Positions 9,257 to 18,731 of a stretch of 64,000 nucleotides of DNA are shown here, piece by piece; position 1 is the first letter of the stretch; every line of letters starts with the position of its first letter. The position numbers and the translations under genes are program-made. Source of the stretch: JANQPX01 sp965222015. GTDB taxonomy: Bacteria; Pseudomonadota; Alphaproteobacteria; Geminicoccales; Geminicoccaceae. The stretch spans positions 1-64,000 of the forward strand of contig CBDCTL010000022.1 of NCBI GenBank assembly GCA_965222015.1. The letters run 5' to 3'. Below the pieces are notes generated by a model. That model was not told the origin of the DNA. It ran no database searches and was given only the letters and a program-made list of their open reading frames with translations.

Positions 9257-9901
9257 ATGGACCTGGTTTCGCGACTCGAAAACATTTACACCGGCGTCGC
9301 CCATGACGTGATGCGCGGCATGGGGCTTTCGAACTTCACCCTGCCGCAGGACATCCGGCCGCTCTTTCCGGAGCAGACGCTGGCCGGCGTGGTGTCGACC
9401 GTGAGCGGCAGGGTCGACACCTCCGCCGATGCCCACAGCACGCTCTACGAATGGACCGGCCTTCTCTCCAAGGCGAAGCCGGACACGGTGATGGTCTGCC
9501 AGCCCAACGACGACGTGATCGCCCATATGGGCGAGCTTTCGGCGGAGGTGCTGAAGCTCAAGGGGGTGCGCGGCTATGTGGTCGACGGCGGCTGCCGCGA
9601 CGTCAATTTCATCATCGAGCAGAACTTCCCCGTCTGGTATCGCTACCATACGCCGCGCGACGTCGTCGGCTACTGGCTGCCGGATGCTTACGAGGAGCCG
9701 ATCACCATCGGCGAGGTCACCATTCACCCCGGCGACTACGTGCTCGGTGATCGCGACGGCATGGTCATCCTGCCGAAGGACAAGGCGGAGGTGATCGTCG
9801 AAGCTTCCGAGCAGGCCATCGCGACCGAAAACAAGGTCCGCACCGCGATCCTCGACGGCATGGATCCGCAGGAGGCCTATCTGAAATACGGCAAGTTCTG
9901 A
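9257..9901 (+). CDS. RraA-family protein (4-hydroxy-4-methyl-2-oxoglutarate aldolase-like)
   Basis: 214 residues, the normal size for the RraA/HMG aldolase fold. GYVVDGGCRDV (about residues 108-118) carries the Arg-Asp pair used for metal and substrate binding in class II pyruvate aldolases, and GDRDGMVILP (near 163) is the second family signature. Enzymes of this family cleave 4-hydroxy-4-methyl-2-oxoglutarate or 4-carboxy-4-hydroxy-2-oxoadipate to pyruvate. Other members inhibit RNase E or act on other oxo-acids. GTG at 9248 is an alternative start, but ATG 9257 has GGGGTGG at better spacing. With no protocatechuate genes around it, the true substrate is open. Confidence 0.8.
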   Translation: MDLVSRLENIYTGVAHDVMRGMGLSNFTLPQDIRPLFPEQTLAGVVSTVSGRVDTSADAHSTLYEWTGLLSKAKPDTVMVCQPNDDVIAHMGELSAEVLKLKGVRGYVVDGGCRDVNFIIEQNFPVWYRYHTPRDVVGYWLPDAYEEPITIGEVTIHPGDYVLGDRDGMVILPKDKAEVIVEASEQAIATENKVRTAILDGMDPQEAYLKYGKF

Positions 9902-10018
9902 CGGCGGCATCACATCCGGTCGGCGGATGCTGCGGCCTCCTGGTCCGCCGCTCGCCGTCGGGGAGCCCTGCGCCACTTCGCTCGATGTCGTCGGTCTGCC
10001 GCGCGCGCCGGCGCTCGG

Positions 10019-10381
10019 CTACGGCTCGACGTAGTGGTGTTCTCCGGCAAGAAGCTCACGGCAGGCGTCGAGCATCTGCTGATCGTTCGGGCCTGCCGCC
10101 GGCTGCACCGCCAGATTGCGCGCCTCCAGCGCCTGCAGCCAGGCAGCGTGGTCGTCGATCTCGTCCTCCGGAGCCATCGCCAGCTCGATCGGATCGAGCC
10201 CCGTCATATAGACGGGCAGGGCGAACGCGGCGGCGGTGATCACGACGGCGGCGCACATGCTGGCGCCGAGCCGCAAAAACGGCGTGAGGCTTTTTTTCTG
10301 ACCGGCCGCCTGCGCGCTTCTGGCCTTTTCGGCGGCATCTTCCAGGTTCATGCGAAATTGCAGCCAGTGCTCGAGAGACAT
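10019..10381 (-). CDS. Hypothetical single-span membrane protein
   Basis: From ATG 10381 (GGAG nine bases upstream) the product is 120 residues. An amphipathic, charged N-terminus (MSLEHWLQFRMNLEDAAEK) is followed by one hydrophobic helix (CAAVVITAAAFALPVYMTG) and an acidic tail with EDEIDDHAAWLQALEARN. I do not recognise a family. It lies downstream of the DUF971 gene on the same strand, so it may be the last gene of that operon. An in-frame TTG at 10504 would add 41 residues but has no good ribosome site. Confidence 0.5.
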   Translation of the reverse strand: MSLEHWLQFRMNLEDAAEKARSAQAAGQKKSLTPFLRLGASMCAAVVITAAAFALPVYMTGLDPIELAMAPEDEIDDHAAWLQALEARNLAVQPAAGPNDQQMLDACRELLAGEHHYVEP

Positions 10382-10519
10382 CGCGAGGGGCTCCGTCGAT
10401 GGGAGGGCGCCGCCGGCTGCCTTGCCGACGGTGCGTTCGAGCCATGAGCCTAACGCCGTAATCTTAATGCCAGGTAAATGCTGCTCGCCTTTCGCCGACG
10501 CCAAGGCATCGGCGGCCCG

Positions 10520-10888
10520 CTACGGATCGCGGCTGAGTCCCTGCCTCTCCAGCGCTTCCAGATAAGCCTGCCAGACCTCGTCCTGATGCAGGCCCAGCTG
10601 GTGCAGATAGGCGAAGGTGTAGATGCCGGTGTCGTGCAGGTCGTCGAACTTGATCTTGATGGCGTAGTTGCCGACCGGCTCGACGTCCATGATGCCGACA
10701 TGGCGGCGGCCGGCGATGGTGGTTTTCTGGCCGGGACCGTGGCCCTGGACCTCGGCGGACGGGCTTTCGACGCGGAGAAGCTCGGCCGGCAGGGTGAAGC
10801 TGTCGCCATTGTCGAAGCTGACGGTGAGGCGCTTTTCCCGGCGGTCGACGCGGATGTCGGTCGGCCAGGGTGTCTCGGCGTCGGTCAT
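10520..10888 (-). CDS. DUF971 / gamma-butyrobetaine hydroxylase-like N-terminal domain protein
   Basis: 122 residues forming a single DUF971 domain, the small beta domain that precedes the catalytic part of gamma-butyrobetaine hydroxylases but also exists alone, often near Fe-S or Mrp-type genes. Visible features: the DIRVDRREKRLTVSFDNGDSF strand pair at the N-terminus, LPAELLRVESPSAEVQGHG, and the C-terminal YAIKIKFDDLHDTGIYTFAYL. The stand-alone role is not established. Its start overlaps the stop of the upstream Trm112-like gene (ATGA), so the two are translationally coupled. Confidence 0.85.
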   Translation of the reverse strand: MTDAETPWPTDIRVDRREKRLTVSFDNGDSFTLPAELLRVESPSAEVQGHGPGQKTTIAGRRHVGIMDVEPVGNYAIKIKFDDLHDTGIYTFAYLHQLGLHQDEVWQAYLEALERQGLSRDP

Positions 10889-11151
10889 CTGTCCGCCCCG
10901 GGATCGGCTTTGACCGCGTCCGGGATCGCCTCGTCCTCGCCCAGCGTGCGCGCTTCGTCGACCAGCATGATCGGGATGCCGTCCCGGATGGGATAAGCGA
11001 GGCCGGCCTGGTCGCTGATCAGCTCCTGACGCTCGCGGTCATAACGAAGCGTCGACTTGGTGAGCGGGCAGACCAGGATGTCCAGAAGCTTCGGATCGAC
11101 CGCCGACCTCGTCGGGCTGGGCCTGCTCGTCGGGCGTGGCTTGCTGCTCAT
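10885..11151 (-). CDS. Trm112/UPF0434-family small protein
   Basis: 88 residues. After a Ser/Pro/Arg-rich leader, the domain VDPKLLDILVCPLTKSTLRYD begins the Trm112 fold and continues with LAYPIRDGIPIMLVDEART. In eukaryotes and archaea Trm112 activates methyltransferases; bacterial YcaR-like versions are small, and here only one Cys of the usual zinc set is present (VCPLTKS). The start could lie at the internal segment just before VDPKLL, but no ATG is present there. It overlaps the DUF971 gene by four bases, and the LON-domain gene precedes it on the same strand. Confidence 0.8.
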   Translation of the reverse strand: MSSKPRPTSRPSPTRSAVDPKLLDILVCPLTKSTLRYDRERQELISDQAGLAYPIRDGIPIMLVDEARTLGEDEAIPDAVKADPGADR

Positions 11152-11196
11152 CGTTCATGTCAGATCCAGAAGCTGAGTAACCCCTTTAGGCGGCGC

Positions 11197-11886
11197 CTAA
11201 TGGCGGGCGGTGAGGGTTTCGTCGGTGAGGGTGCCCATCTTGAGAAGGGCGATCAGCGTGCGCCCGAGGGTCGGCGCGTCGGCGGTCTCGAGGAGGGCCT
11301 GCTTTTCCGAGGATTCGAACGGGCAGATCATGGCGAGCGAGGTCATCAGACCCTCGAGCGGCGCGCGTTCGATCTGGCCCCAGTCGACGCTGATGTCGTG
11401 CACGGCGAAGTAGCTGCGCAGGGCTTCGACCAGATGCGGGCGCAGGCTGTCCGGTGCCTGCTGCGGCTGGAGATCGTTCTGCCAGGGCTCGAAATCGGCG
11501 ATCACCTGGCGATAGGGCGTGGCGACGGTCAGCTCCTCGGCGATCTCGAAGCGGCAAAGGCCGGTGAGCGTGATCAGATTGCGCCCATCCTCGGTCGCCT
11601 CGAAATTGGTGATCCGGCCGGCGCAGCCCACGGGGTAGAGCGACGGCTGCTCCTCGCCGCCCCCATTCGGCTGGGCGTTCGGCTGGATCATGCCGATCAC
11701 CTTGTCGCGGCGGCGCGCGTCCTTGACCATCTGCAGATAGCGCGGCTCGAAGATGTTGAGCGGCAGGTTGCCGCCCGGCAGCAGGATCGCCCCGGAAAGC
11801 GGGAAGATCGGGAAGCGGCTCGGCAGGCGCGCGAGCGCGTCCTGATCGCTTCCCGGTTCGCTGTCATGATCGCCGAATATCGTCAT
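11197..11886 (-). CDS. LON peptidase substrate-binding-domain protein
   Basis: 229 residues consisting of the N-terminal (PUA-like) domain of Lon without ATPase or protease. FPIFPLSGAILLPGGNLPLNIFEPRYLQM shows the family signature at residues ~26-54, and the helical C-terminus includes FAVHDISVDWGQIERAPLEGL. Bacterial stand-alone versions are thought to recognise unfolded protein, but function is unproven. It lies 73 bases downstream of the thioredoxin/TPR gene end and 45 bases upstream of the Trm112-like gene. That order (ybbN-type, LON domain, Trm112-like, DUF971) is common in alphaproteobacteria. Confidence 0.9.
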   Translation of the reverse strand: MTIFGDHDSEPGSDQDALARLPSRFPIFPLSGAILLPGGNLPLNIFEPRYLQMVKDARRRDKVIGMIQPNAQPNGGGEEQPSLYPVGCAGRITNFEATEDGRNLITLTGLCRFEIAEELTVATPYRQVIADFEPWQNDLQPQQAPDSLRPHLVEALRSYFAVHDISVDWGQIERAPLEGLMTSLAMICPFESSEKQALLETADAPTLGRTLIALLKMGTLTDETLTARH

Positions 11887-11994
11887 GCCAGTCTATATAG
11901 CGCGCTCGGCGCCAACCTCCATCTTTGCATGCGCCGGACGTCGTCTCTGCATGCGCCATACCGTGTCTGCGCAACCGAATGCGGTGAAAAGCGC

Positions 11995-12923
11995 TCAGGA
12001 GAAGAGCACGGCCGACAGCTGCCGGCGCCCGGCGACCGTGGCGGGATGAGCGGGTCCGAGCGCGTCGAAGAACTTCAGGAGCTGCTTTCGCGCCGCCTGA
12101 TCCTGCCAGTCCCGGTCGGTCTTGATCACGTGCAGGAGCTGCTCCATCGCCTCGCCGGTCTGACCGCGCAGGAACATGGCGGTGGCGAGATCGAGCCGCG
12201 CCTCGTGGTCCTTGCCGTCGGCTTCGAGACGGCGCGCGAGCTCGCCCGGATCGGGCAGCGTCCCCGCCTCCTCCGCGAGGCTGAGCGCCGCTTTGGCGCC
12301 GGCGATGTCGACATGGTTCGCATGCTCCGCGGGCACGGCGTCCAGGCGCGTGCGCGCCTGCGGCGGTCTGGCCCGATCCGATCTCCGCCCGGGCGGCACC
12401 CGCGATCGCCTCGGGATTGCCGGGGTCCTCGGCGAGCACCTGCTCGAAGATCTGGGCGGCGATGTCGAGCTGCCCGGCGTTGAGCGCCTCCTTCGCCTGC
12501 TCGATGCCGACCTCGGCCGCACCCGGCCCGATGGGGCCGGCGATGCGCTCGATGAAACGCCTTGATCTGGCTCTCCGGCAGGGCGCCTGCGAACCCGTCC
12601 GCCGGCTGCCCGTTCTTGAAGGCGTAGACCATCGGGATCGACTGGATGCGCAGCTGCTGGGCGAGCGCCTGGTTCTCGTCGATATTGATCTTGACCAGGC
12701 GCACGGCGCCCGCAGCCGCGTGCACGACCTTTTCCAGCACCGGGCCGAGCTGCTTGCAGGGCTCGCACCAGGGCGCCCAGAAATCGACGATCACCGGCAC
12801 CTCGCGCGACGCCTGGATGACGTCGTCCATGAAGCTCTTGGTATCGCTGTCCTTGATCAGCTCCCCCCCGCCGCCACCGGCGGCCGGTTCCTTCTCGCCC
12901 AACAATCCCGACAACAGCGCCAT
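11995..12923 (-). pseudogene. ybbN: Thioredoxin-domain/TPR co-chaperone (CnoX/YbbN type), two frameshifts
   Basis: Starts MALLSGLLGEKEP at 12923 and enters a thioredoxin domain with active site FWAPWCEPCKQLGP, then QSIPMVYAFKNGQPADGFAG. An extra base in a short T run near 12555 takes the frame into FIERIAGPIGPG and a TPR region (LAEDPGNPEAIAGAARAEIG). An extra G near 12360 returns it to HVDIAGAKAALSLAEEAG and RLDLATAMFLRGQTGEAM, ending at 11995. Together these give the ~305-residue layout of CnoX, which protects substrates and hands them to GroEL/DnaK under oxidative stress. Unlike E. coli YbbN, the CxxC site is intact. Confidence 0.8.
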
Positions 12924-13162
12924 GGTCTTTCCAGTCGTCAATGGAGAAAGAGCCCGAACAGGCCCGAATCTGCGGCTAACATGGCGAAAAGGCCCTTTCG
13001 TATCAAGGGCCGGGGCATAGGTCGGCGTTGACTTGCGGTTGCTCGCTTGGGCGCCACACCCAACCCCGCCCGAAACCGCCCCGCGCCCACTTGCCAAACG
13101 ACAGCGTTTCTCCTACATACGCTCAGTCGTCCGGCGCGCCAGCGCCGTTCCGACGACGATGA

Positions 13163-13237
13163 GCGGGCGTAGCTCAGGGGTAGAGCACAACCTTGCCAAG
13201 GTTGGGGTCGTGAGTTCGAATCTCATCGCCCGCTCCA
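13163..13237 (+). tRNA. tRNA-Gly (anticodon GCC)
   Basis: A complete cloverleaf. The 7-bp acceptor stem GCGGGCG pairs with CGCCCGC at 13227-13233, followed by discriminator T and an encoded CCA at 13235-13237. The D-arm reads AGCTCAGGGGTAGAGC. The anticodon arm CAACCTTGCCAAGGTTG places anticodon GCC at 13195-13197. The T-arm GTGAGTTCGAATCTCAT has the normal TTCGAAT loop. It decodes GGC/GGU glycine codons. Confidence 0.98.
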
Positions 13238-13326
13238 ATTTCTCTCAAATCGTTCGGTCGGTCGTATTTCCGGTGCCTGGATGCTGGAGGCCCTGTCGCG
13301 TCGAAAAGGGCTCCATCGATGCCGCG

Positions 13327-14295
13327 CTAGGGGCCTCGACGATGGCTGTTCGCCTGCCAGCTTTTCATGAAGACGACCGTTTCGGCTTCGAGCCTGGAGA
13401 GTTCGGGTTCGTCATAGCCGAACAAGGCCATCAAGACCTGATCGGGCGGCCCGCCCACGGCGCTCCCGGCGCCAACGCCGTAGGAGCGGCCGTGATGATA
13501 GCCGACCAGACCGGCCCATCCGCTGTAGTCGATGCCTGTGCCGGGACATTGGATCGCAAAGTCGAGTGATCCGATCGTCTCGACATCGAACGAGCCCTTG
13601 CACAGGCTGTCGCCGTCGGCCGTCAGGAGCTCGACGGGCATCTGCTTGCCGGCGAGTTCGCCGGCGCGCACCGAACCGCGCAGGACCGTCGGCGCGTTGT
13701 CGGCCGTCGAGAGATCCAGCGTGATCATGCTGAGCGGAAGGCGTTCCCGGTATGCCAGGACCGAGGGATCGACCATGAGGTGGGTGCCGAGCGCTTCGAC
13801 GCGGCAGCCGCATCCGCCGGAAAACGGCGTGCTCGGCATCACCTCGAGACATCGGGCGTAGGCCGACACCAGCGCGGCCGACAGGCCATCCGCCTTCTTC
13901 GCCACGTGGATGGGGCAGCGCTCGCGCGGAAATCCGAACACGAGGGCGCGATCGTCCGGATCCTGAACATAGGCCTGGCCGACCGTGCTCGACTTGAAGA
14001 AGGGAAGGCCGGCGAGCTCACGCAGCGCCTCGTCTCTCTCCCGAACATCGAAGGCTTCGGCGATGGCGACGGCTGCAGCCGCTTTCGCCGGTATGTCGCT
14101 GCGCCGCTCGACCACCAGATCGGCGTCGTCGAGTTTCGGCGGCAGGACCAGTTCGTCACCGAGTTGCAGGACGAAGAACTCGAATGACGCCATCTTGAAC
14201 TGCGCGCCGCGCTCGTCCGCGCCTTTTTCCGACGCCGCGCAGCTCATGAGCGGAACGGCGGCGAGGAAGGAAAGAGCCAGCATAAGTCGTTTCAT
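13327..14295 (-). CDS. Predicted lipoprotein of unknown function
   Basis: From ATG 14295 (GGGAGAA upstream) the product has a short lipoprotein signal MKRLMLALSFLAAVPLMSC with the lipobox LMSC, so Cys19 would be lipidated. The mature ~300 residues include several cysteines (RCPIHV, ARCLEV, GGCGCRVEAL, LCKGSF, IQCPGTG) that could form disulfides in the periplasm. No known domain is recognised. A second lipoprotein gene lies just upstream on the same strand with a similar layout (lipobox, FFK/FFR motifs, many Cys), so the two may act together or be distant relatives. Confidence 0.65.
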   Translation of the reverse strand: MKRLMLALSFLAAVPLMSCAASEKGADERGAQFKMASFEFFVLQLGDELVLPPKLDDADLVVERRSDIPAKAAAAVAIAEAFDVRERDEALRELAGLPFFKSSTVGQAYVQDPDDRALVFGFPRERCPIHVAKKADGLSAALVSAYARCLEVMPSTPFSGGCGCRVEALGTHLMVDPSVLAYRERLPLSMITLDLSTADNAPTVLRGSVRAGELAGKQMPVELLTADGDSLCKGSFDVETIGSLDFAIQCPGTGIDYSGWAGLVGYHHGRSYGVGAGSAVGGPPDQVLMALFGYDEPELSRLEAETVVFMKSWQANSHRRGP

Positions 14296-14442
14296 GGTGT
14301 TCTCCCTAGTCGCCAGGCCGTCGCTTCTCCGCTGTCTCCGTCCCAAAGCTCACGCGAGGCGACCCCGTCACGGGTCCCTGCATGTCGAACGAAGACCGCA
14401 GCGACACGATTCGACAAGGTCCGTGCCGGGCTGGGCAGGCGG

Positions 14443-15201
14443 CTATCGAAGGTCCGGCGGGCGGTCGAAACGGAGGCTTCGAAAGAAGGGGTCGCCCACG
14501 TCGCGCTTCAAGCCGTCGAAATCGCCGGGGTCGATCGAGTCATCCTGGATCTGGCGTTCGGTGAGCACCGCCATGACGAATGCCGGCTCGTCGCCAGGTG
14601 CTCGGCAGACCATGCCGTAGTCGTGGAGCGCCAGCACCCGGTCCGGTACCTTCGGATGGTTGCGCAGCTCCCGCTCGGTCTCGTATCTGACGCATTCCGC
14701 GTCATCCCGATCATCCCGCCAGACACGACTGGCGACCAGGGGGCCGTCGTCGGCAACCGTCATGTCGAGAATGATCAGATCCCCGTCCGTACGGAAGGCC
14801 TGGCCGTGCTGCAGCCACTTGTCGACGAAGGTTTCGAGATCGTCAGCGTCGCGCAGGTGATAGGTCGGTACCCGCAACTCGGCGGCCATGAGAACCAGGG
14901 TATGGAGCATCTCCTCCTCGCTCGGTGGCCGGACGAGCGGCTGTCCGAGCGTAGGATGGCTGAAAAAGGATGGCGACGGATGATCCTGGGTCAGGCACCA
15001 GACGCCCGAAGCAGGCTGATCGACGGAAAACCTGGCCTTTTCGATGCGAGGGCCGCCATGCTCGGCGAGGCGCCAGTTCATGGCGCTGCAGGTCAACACT
15101 TTCGGCGCGTCGCCTGCACAGCCGCTCAATAGACCGAGGCCCGCGATGAGGAAAAATGACCGCAAGACGCTCAAGGGATTTTCCTTCGTTGGTTGACGCA
15201 T
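14443..15201 (-). CDS. Predicted lipoprotein of unknown function
   Basis: From ATG 15201 the product has a signal LRSFFLIAGLGLLSGC with lipobox LSGC near residue 25. The mature domain (~225 residues) contains LTCSAMNWRLAEHGG, GVWCLTQDHP and MTVADDGPLVASRVWRDDR, but I recognise no family. The start is not certain: the frame is open to 15252 and no strong ribosome site marks 15201. It is followed on the same strand, ~150 bases on, by the other lipoprotein gene. Confidence 0.6.
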   Translation of the reverse strand: MRQPTKENPLSVLRSFFLIAGLGLLSGCAGDAPKVLTCSAMNWRLAEHGGPRIEKARFSVDQPASGVWCLTQDHPSPSFFSHPTLGQPLVRPPSEEEMLHTLVLMAAELRVPTYHLRDADDLETFVDKWLQHGQAFRTDGDLIILDMTVADDGPLVASRVWRDDRDDAECVRYETERELRNHPKVPDRVLALHDYGMVCRAPGDEPAFVMAVLTERQIQDDSIDPGDFDGLKRDVGDPFFRSLRFDRPPDLR

Positions 15202-15440
15202 CAGGCGCACCGCTTCGAGGTTCGATCGGTCTTCGAGCTGGCGCTGCATCAATGCGCGAAGTCTGGTCTGGATTTGGGAGAGAGCGCATTGCGCTGCGTC
15301 AATCGGCAGCTCGAGAAATGAGGCCGGACGTGCCGGCCCGGTCCGTGCCTCGATCGCTCGACGATCACATTGGCAGCTGACAGTCTCGTGCTGCGATGCG
15401 ATAGTCGTCGACGGGCAACCTCACTTCAGGAGGCGTGTTC

Positions 15441-15776
15441 ATGACGTCCTGGCGACGATGGTCGATGCCGGCGATCGCGGTCTCTTTGTGGCTCGTGCCG
15501 GTCGCGTCCGCCCTGGCCGACCAGATCGACGGCGACTGGTGCTTTCCGGCCGACGGGCGCAATCTGCACATCCAGGGCGACGACATCGTGACGCCCGACG
15601 GGACGAGCACGACCGGCGACTACACCCGCCATGCCTTTCGCTACGTCGTGCCGGACGGCGATCCCGGCGCCGGCGACGAGATCAACATGCGCCAGCTGAA
15701 CGACGAAACCATGATCCTGCTTCGCCCCGACGGCGAAGAGGAAACCTGGAAGCGCTGCGACCTGCAGATCAGCTGA
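15441..15776 (+). CDS. Small secreted protein of unknown function
   Basis: 111 residues. CAGGAGG lies seven bases before ATG 15441. A signal peptide (WSMPAIAVSLWLVPVASALA) should be cleaved before DQIDGDWCFPADG. The mature ~85 residues have two cysteines (DWCFPA and KRCDLQIS) at opposite ends, a likely disulfide, and the pattern GDWC...IQGDDIVTPDGT...EETWKRC, which looks like a small periplasmic beta-barrel or sandwich. It is not assigned to a named family. Confidence 0.6.
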   Translation: MTSWRRWSMPAIAVSLWLVPVASALADQIDGDWCFPADGRNLHIQGDDIVTPDGTSTTGDYTRHAFRYVVPDGDPGAGDEINMRQLNDETMILLRPDGEEETWKRCDLQIS

Positions 15777-16321
15777 ACCGGCGCCGTACTCTTTGGAACA
15801 TGATTCGACCGGCGCGGTCGCCATGCCCCCTCGGTCAATTTGTTTTTCCATATCTCCCGGGTTTCGCCGCATGCCCTGGTCGATCAGCCGCTCCCACCTG
15901 CTCATGCCGCCCACCCCGGCTTGCCGGCGACAGATCGTGAGGTCACGCCGCCTGCAATGAGTTTTCGCCCGGCTTTAGCTTTTCGTTAACGCGTCGATGT
16001 CATGTTGTTTCACGGTCCATGCGATCCTCGGAATCCGCCCGCCCGGCAGGAGAGGTGGGGCGAGGCTCGGACTCCCAGGATCGCATGGACCAGTAAGTAA
16101 GGATCTTGAAAGCGGATTGGCGGTTAAGAAATCGTGAAGGCGATTGCGGCGCGGCAATCTTGTGTCGGAAAATCGTCGAAGCAGCGACGGTTTCGACAAA
16201 GAGGCGATGAATGTGGCAGCAGTAAGCTGTGGCTCGTCGCCACCGCCCGCAAACCTGGCCGCATACCGTCGTCCTGGCTGAGGCGGTCCGAGTCGATGAG
16301 GTGGCCACGCCACTGAAGCGG
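15777..16321. other. Gene-free stretch downstream of dctM containing palindromic element copy 1
   Basis: No convincing coding sequence in either strand over ~545 bases between the secreted protein and the end of dctM. It holds the palindromic element described separately (15985-16137). The remainder shows no protein-like frames. Confidence 0.6.
15985..16137. repeat. Dispersed palindromic element, copy 1
   Basis: Core hairpin 16014-16091: the left arm GGTCCATGCGATCC is matched by GGATCGCATGGACC on the right, enclosing inner stems rich in GGAATCC/GGACTCC. The core is flanked by GTTAAC (15985-15990) and GGTTAAG (16132-16138) facing each other. Related copies lie at 18366, 18618, 60960 and 61470. 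It sits just past the 3' end of dctM. Confidence 0.85.
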
Positions 16322-17638
16322 TCACACCGCTGGACCCATGAGGGCGTTCGGCAGCCAAAGCGCGATCTCTGGGAAGAGGCAGAGGAGGACGATGGCGAGC
16401 ACCATGCAGAGCATGAAGGGCAGGGCGCCCCAGAGGATGGTCGGCAGTTTGACCTCGGGGACGATGCCGTTGATGACGTAGAGATTGAGGCCGACCGGGG
16501 GCGTGATCAGTCCGATCTCCATGTTGATGGTCAGCACCACGGCGAACCAGATGGGGTCGAAGCCGGCGCCCTCGATGATCGGCAGGAGGGTGGGGGCGGT
16601 CATCAGGATGACGGCGACCGGCGGGAGGAAGAAGCCGGCGACCAGCAGGAAAAGATTGACCCACGCCATGAGCACCCAGGGGCCGACGTCGAGATCGGCG
16701 ATCCAGAGCGCCAGGGACTGGGTGATGTAGAGGGTCGACATCATGTAGCTGAAGAGCTCGGCCGCGGCGATGATCATCAGGATCATGACCGCCTCGCGCA
16801 TGGACGAGCGCAGCATCTGCCAGTGATCGGCAACGCGGGTCATGCGATAGATGATCACGACCAGGGCGAGGCACATGACGGCACCGATGCCGGCGGCCTC
16901 CGAGGGCGTGGCGACGCCGCCATAGAGCACGAACAGGATGCCGGCGATGATCAGGAGGAAGGGGGCGACGCGCGGCAGGACTTCGAGCTTTTGCCTGAGC
17001 GTGAAGCTGACGTCGCGCCGTGTGGCGCCGCCGCCTGCCAGCCGCGCCTGAATCAGCCCCCAGGCGACGAACAGGCCGGTGAGCATCAGGCCCGGAATCA
17101 GGCCCGCGAGGAACAGGCGGCCGATCGAGGTCTCGGTGGCGATGCCGTAGACGATCATGGTGATCGAGGGCGGGATCAGAATGCCGAGCGTGCCGCCGGC
17201 CGCGATCGCGCCGGTGGCCAGCCCATCGGCATAGCCGCGCTTTCGCATCTCCGGGATGCCCATCTTGCCGATGGCGGCGCAGGTCGCCGGCGAGGAGCCG
17301 GAAAGGGCGGCGAAGATCGCGCAGGCGCCGATATTGGAGACCATGAGGCCGCCGGGCACGCGGTAGAGCCAGCGATCGAGCGCCTCGTAGAGATCCGCCC
17401 CGCGCGGGACGAGGCGACCGCCCCGCCCATCACGATGAACATCGGAATCGACAGCAGCGCGAAGCTGTCGAGCCCGCCATAAAAGACGTTGGGCACGATA
17501 TCGAGCGCGTCCACGCCCTCGATCGCCACCAGAAAGACGATGGCCACCGCCCCCGAGCACGAACGCCACCGGCGCCCCCAGCAGCAGCAGCCCCACGGTG
17601 ACCAGCGCCACCAGCCCCCCCAACTCCAACTCACTCAT
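16322..17638 (-). pseudogene. dctM: TRAP transporter large permease (DctM), two compensating frameshifts
   Basis: 439 codons from MSELELGGLVALV at 17638, with twelve or so hydrophobic helices over most of the length. Typical DctM segments include ACAIFAALSGSSPATCAAIG, GTLGILIPPSITMIVYG and NMEIGLITPPVGLNLYVING. It forms the Na+-driven channel of a TRAP importer with DctQ. Between about 17550 and 17410 the frame is wrong: an extra G in a five-G run makes GHRLSGGDR, while the neighbouring frame reads AIVFLVAIEGVDALDIVPN. A second change restores it before ADLYEALDRWLYRVPGG. Either two sequence errors or a broken helix pair is present. It overlaps dctQ by eight bases. Confidence 0.85.
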
Positions 17639-18217
17639 GTCGGCTGCCGCCGGCAGTCGGTTGACTTGGACCTCGTTCTTCGCGGGGGGCGGCGGTGTCT
17701 GTCGGATGTTGTGGCTCCGGCGGGTCGCCCGGCTCACCCGTGAATCCACTTGCTGACAGCAGGTCGGTGAGGGATTGGAGGGTGAGGAGGGTCATGCCGA
17801 TGGGCATGGCGGCGTAGGGGATCCAGAGCGGGGGGCCCAGACGGTTTCGTTGTGCCAGTCGCCGGCCCAGGCTTCCCACCACCAGCCGTAGCTGAGCCAG
17901 GCGATCAGGCCGCAAAAGGCTGCCGTCACCAGCGAGGCGGCGATGCCGAGGGCGCGGCGCGCGCCGGCGTTCACGTAGTGGTCCAGCAGGTCGACATTGA
18001 CGTGGCCTTTGGTCATGAGGACGTAGGGGGCTCCGAGAAAGGTGGCGCCGATCAGCGAAAAGCTGACGGTCTCGTGCTGCCAGATGGCGGACGCACCGAG
18101 CACGTAGCGCACGAACACCAGATGGCAGACGGCGGCGAGCGCCAGCAGCAGGAGACAGACCGCGGCGATCCCGCCGAGCGTCGACAGGCCACGGATCACC
18201 CTGATGATTCCGGTCAT
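17631..18217 (-). pseudogene. dctQ: TRAP transporter small permease (DctQ), frameshifted
   Basis: Starts MTGIIRVIRGLSTLGG at 18217 and has the four-helix layout of DctQ: helices at about 12-35, 50-70, 88-108 and after WGPPLWIPYAAMPIG. The characteristic second segment is FVRYVLGASAIWQHETVSFS. After HNETVW (near 17840) the frame must gain one G to read GPPLWIPYAAMPIGMTLL, which then runs to a stop at 17631 inside the dctM start. Without that correction the protein ends prematurely at 17792. DctQ bridges the periplasmic binding protein and DctM. Confidence 0.8.
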
Positions 18218-18326
18218 GGCCGGATGCCTCGGCTCACGCCTGTTTCCGTCTGCCGCCTTTCGCAGCAGGGCGATGAAACCCGCCCTTCAAGCGCGACGTC
18301 GATCGTCCCTGCCAACAGATCAGCCA

Positions 18327-18442
18327 TTAACCTTTCCTTAAGCTATCGCCGTCATCATGTTTGGCGGTCCATGTGATCCTGGGAATCCGTCCGCCCGCCG
18401 AAAAAGGTGGGGCGAGGCACGCACTCCCAGGCCGCAGGGACG
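18327..18442. repeat. Dispersed palindromic element, copy 2
   Basis: Shares a ~37-base lead (TTAACCTTTCCTTAAGC then TATCGCCGTCAT) with copy 3, then the core from 18366 with left arm GGTCCATGTGATCCTGGG. The right arm (ACTCCCAGGCCGCAGGGAC, ending near 18441) is degenerate, so the outer stem pairs poorly. It lies between dctP and dctQ. Confidence 0.8.
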
Positions 18443-18578
18443 AGCAAGTTCCCCTGAGAATGGCACAAGAGCGGCCAGCAAAACGTTGTGTCGTGCCGTC
18501 TGCAGCTCACCGGCCTTATCCGCCGGCATGTTTTCGCCGCTCCGCAGCATTGTCTCACCTCGCCCGACCAGCCTGCCA

Positions 18579-18731
18579 TTAACCTTTCCTTAAGCTATCG
18601 CCGTCATGATGTTTTGCGGTCCATGCGACCCTGGGAATCCGCCCGCCCGGCAGGAGAGGTGGGGCGAGGCTCGGACTCCCAGGATCGCATGGACCGGCGA
18701 GTCCGTCGAACGGTAGCAAAGCATCGTTAAG
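18579..18731. repeat. Dispersed palindromic element, copy 3
   Basis: Has the TTAACCTTTCCTTAAGC lead at 18579-18595 and a core hairpin at 18618-18695 with arms GGTCCATGCGACCCTGGG and CCCAGGATCGCATGGACC. It ends in CGTTAAGAAA (18725-18734), an inverted counterpart of the lead. The interior GCCCGGCAGGAGAGGTGGGG is identical to copy 1, so these two are the closest relatives. Confidence 0.85.

Noticed and set aside
9065..9976. 303-codon reverse frame opposite the RraA-like gene
   Set aside because: Antisense of a clear family member with conserved GGCRDV and GDRDG motifs.
13033..13569. Open frame spanning the tRNA-Gly gene
   Set aside because: It translates straight through a complete tRNA cloverleaf and shows no protein-like composition elsewhere.
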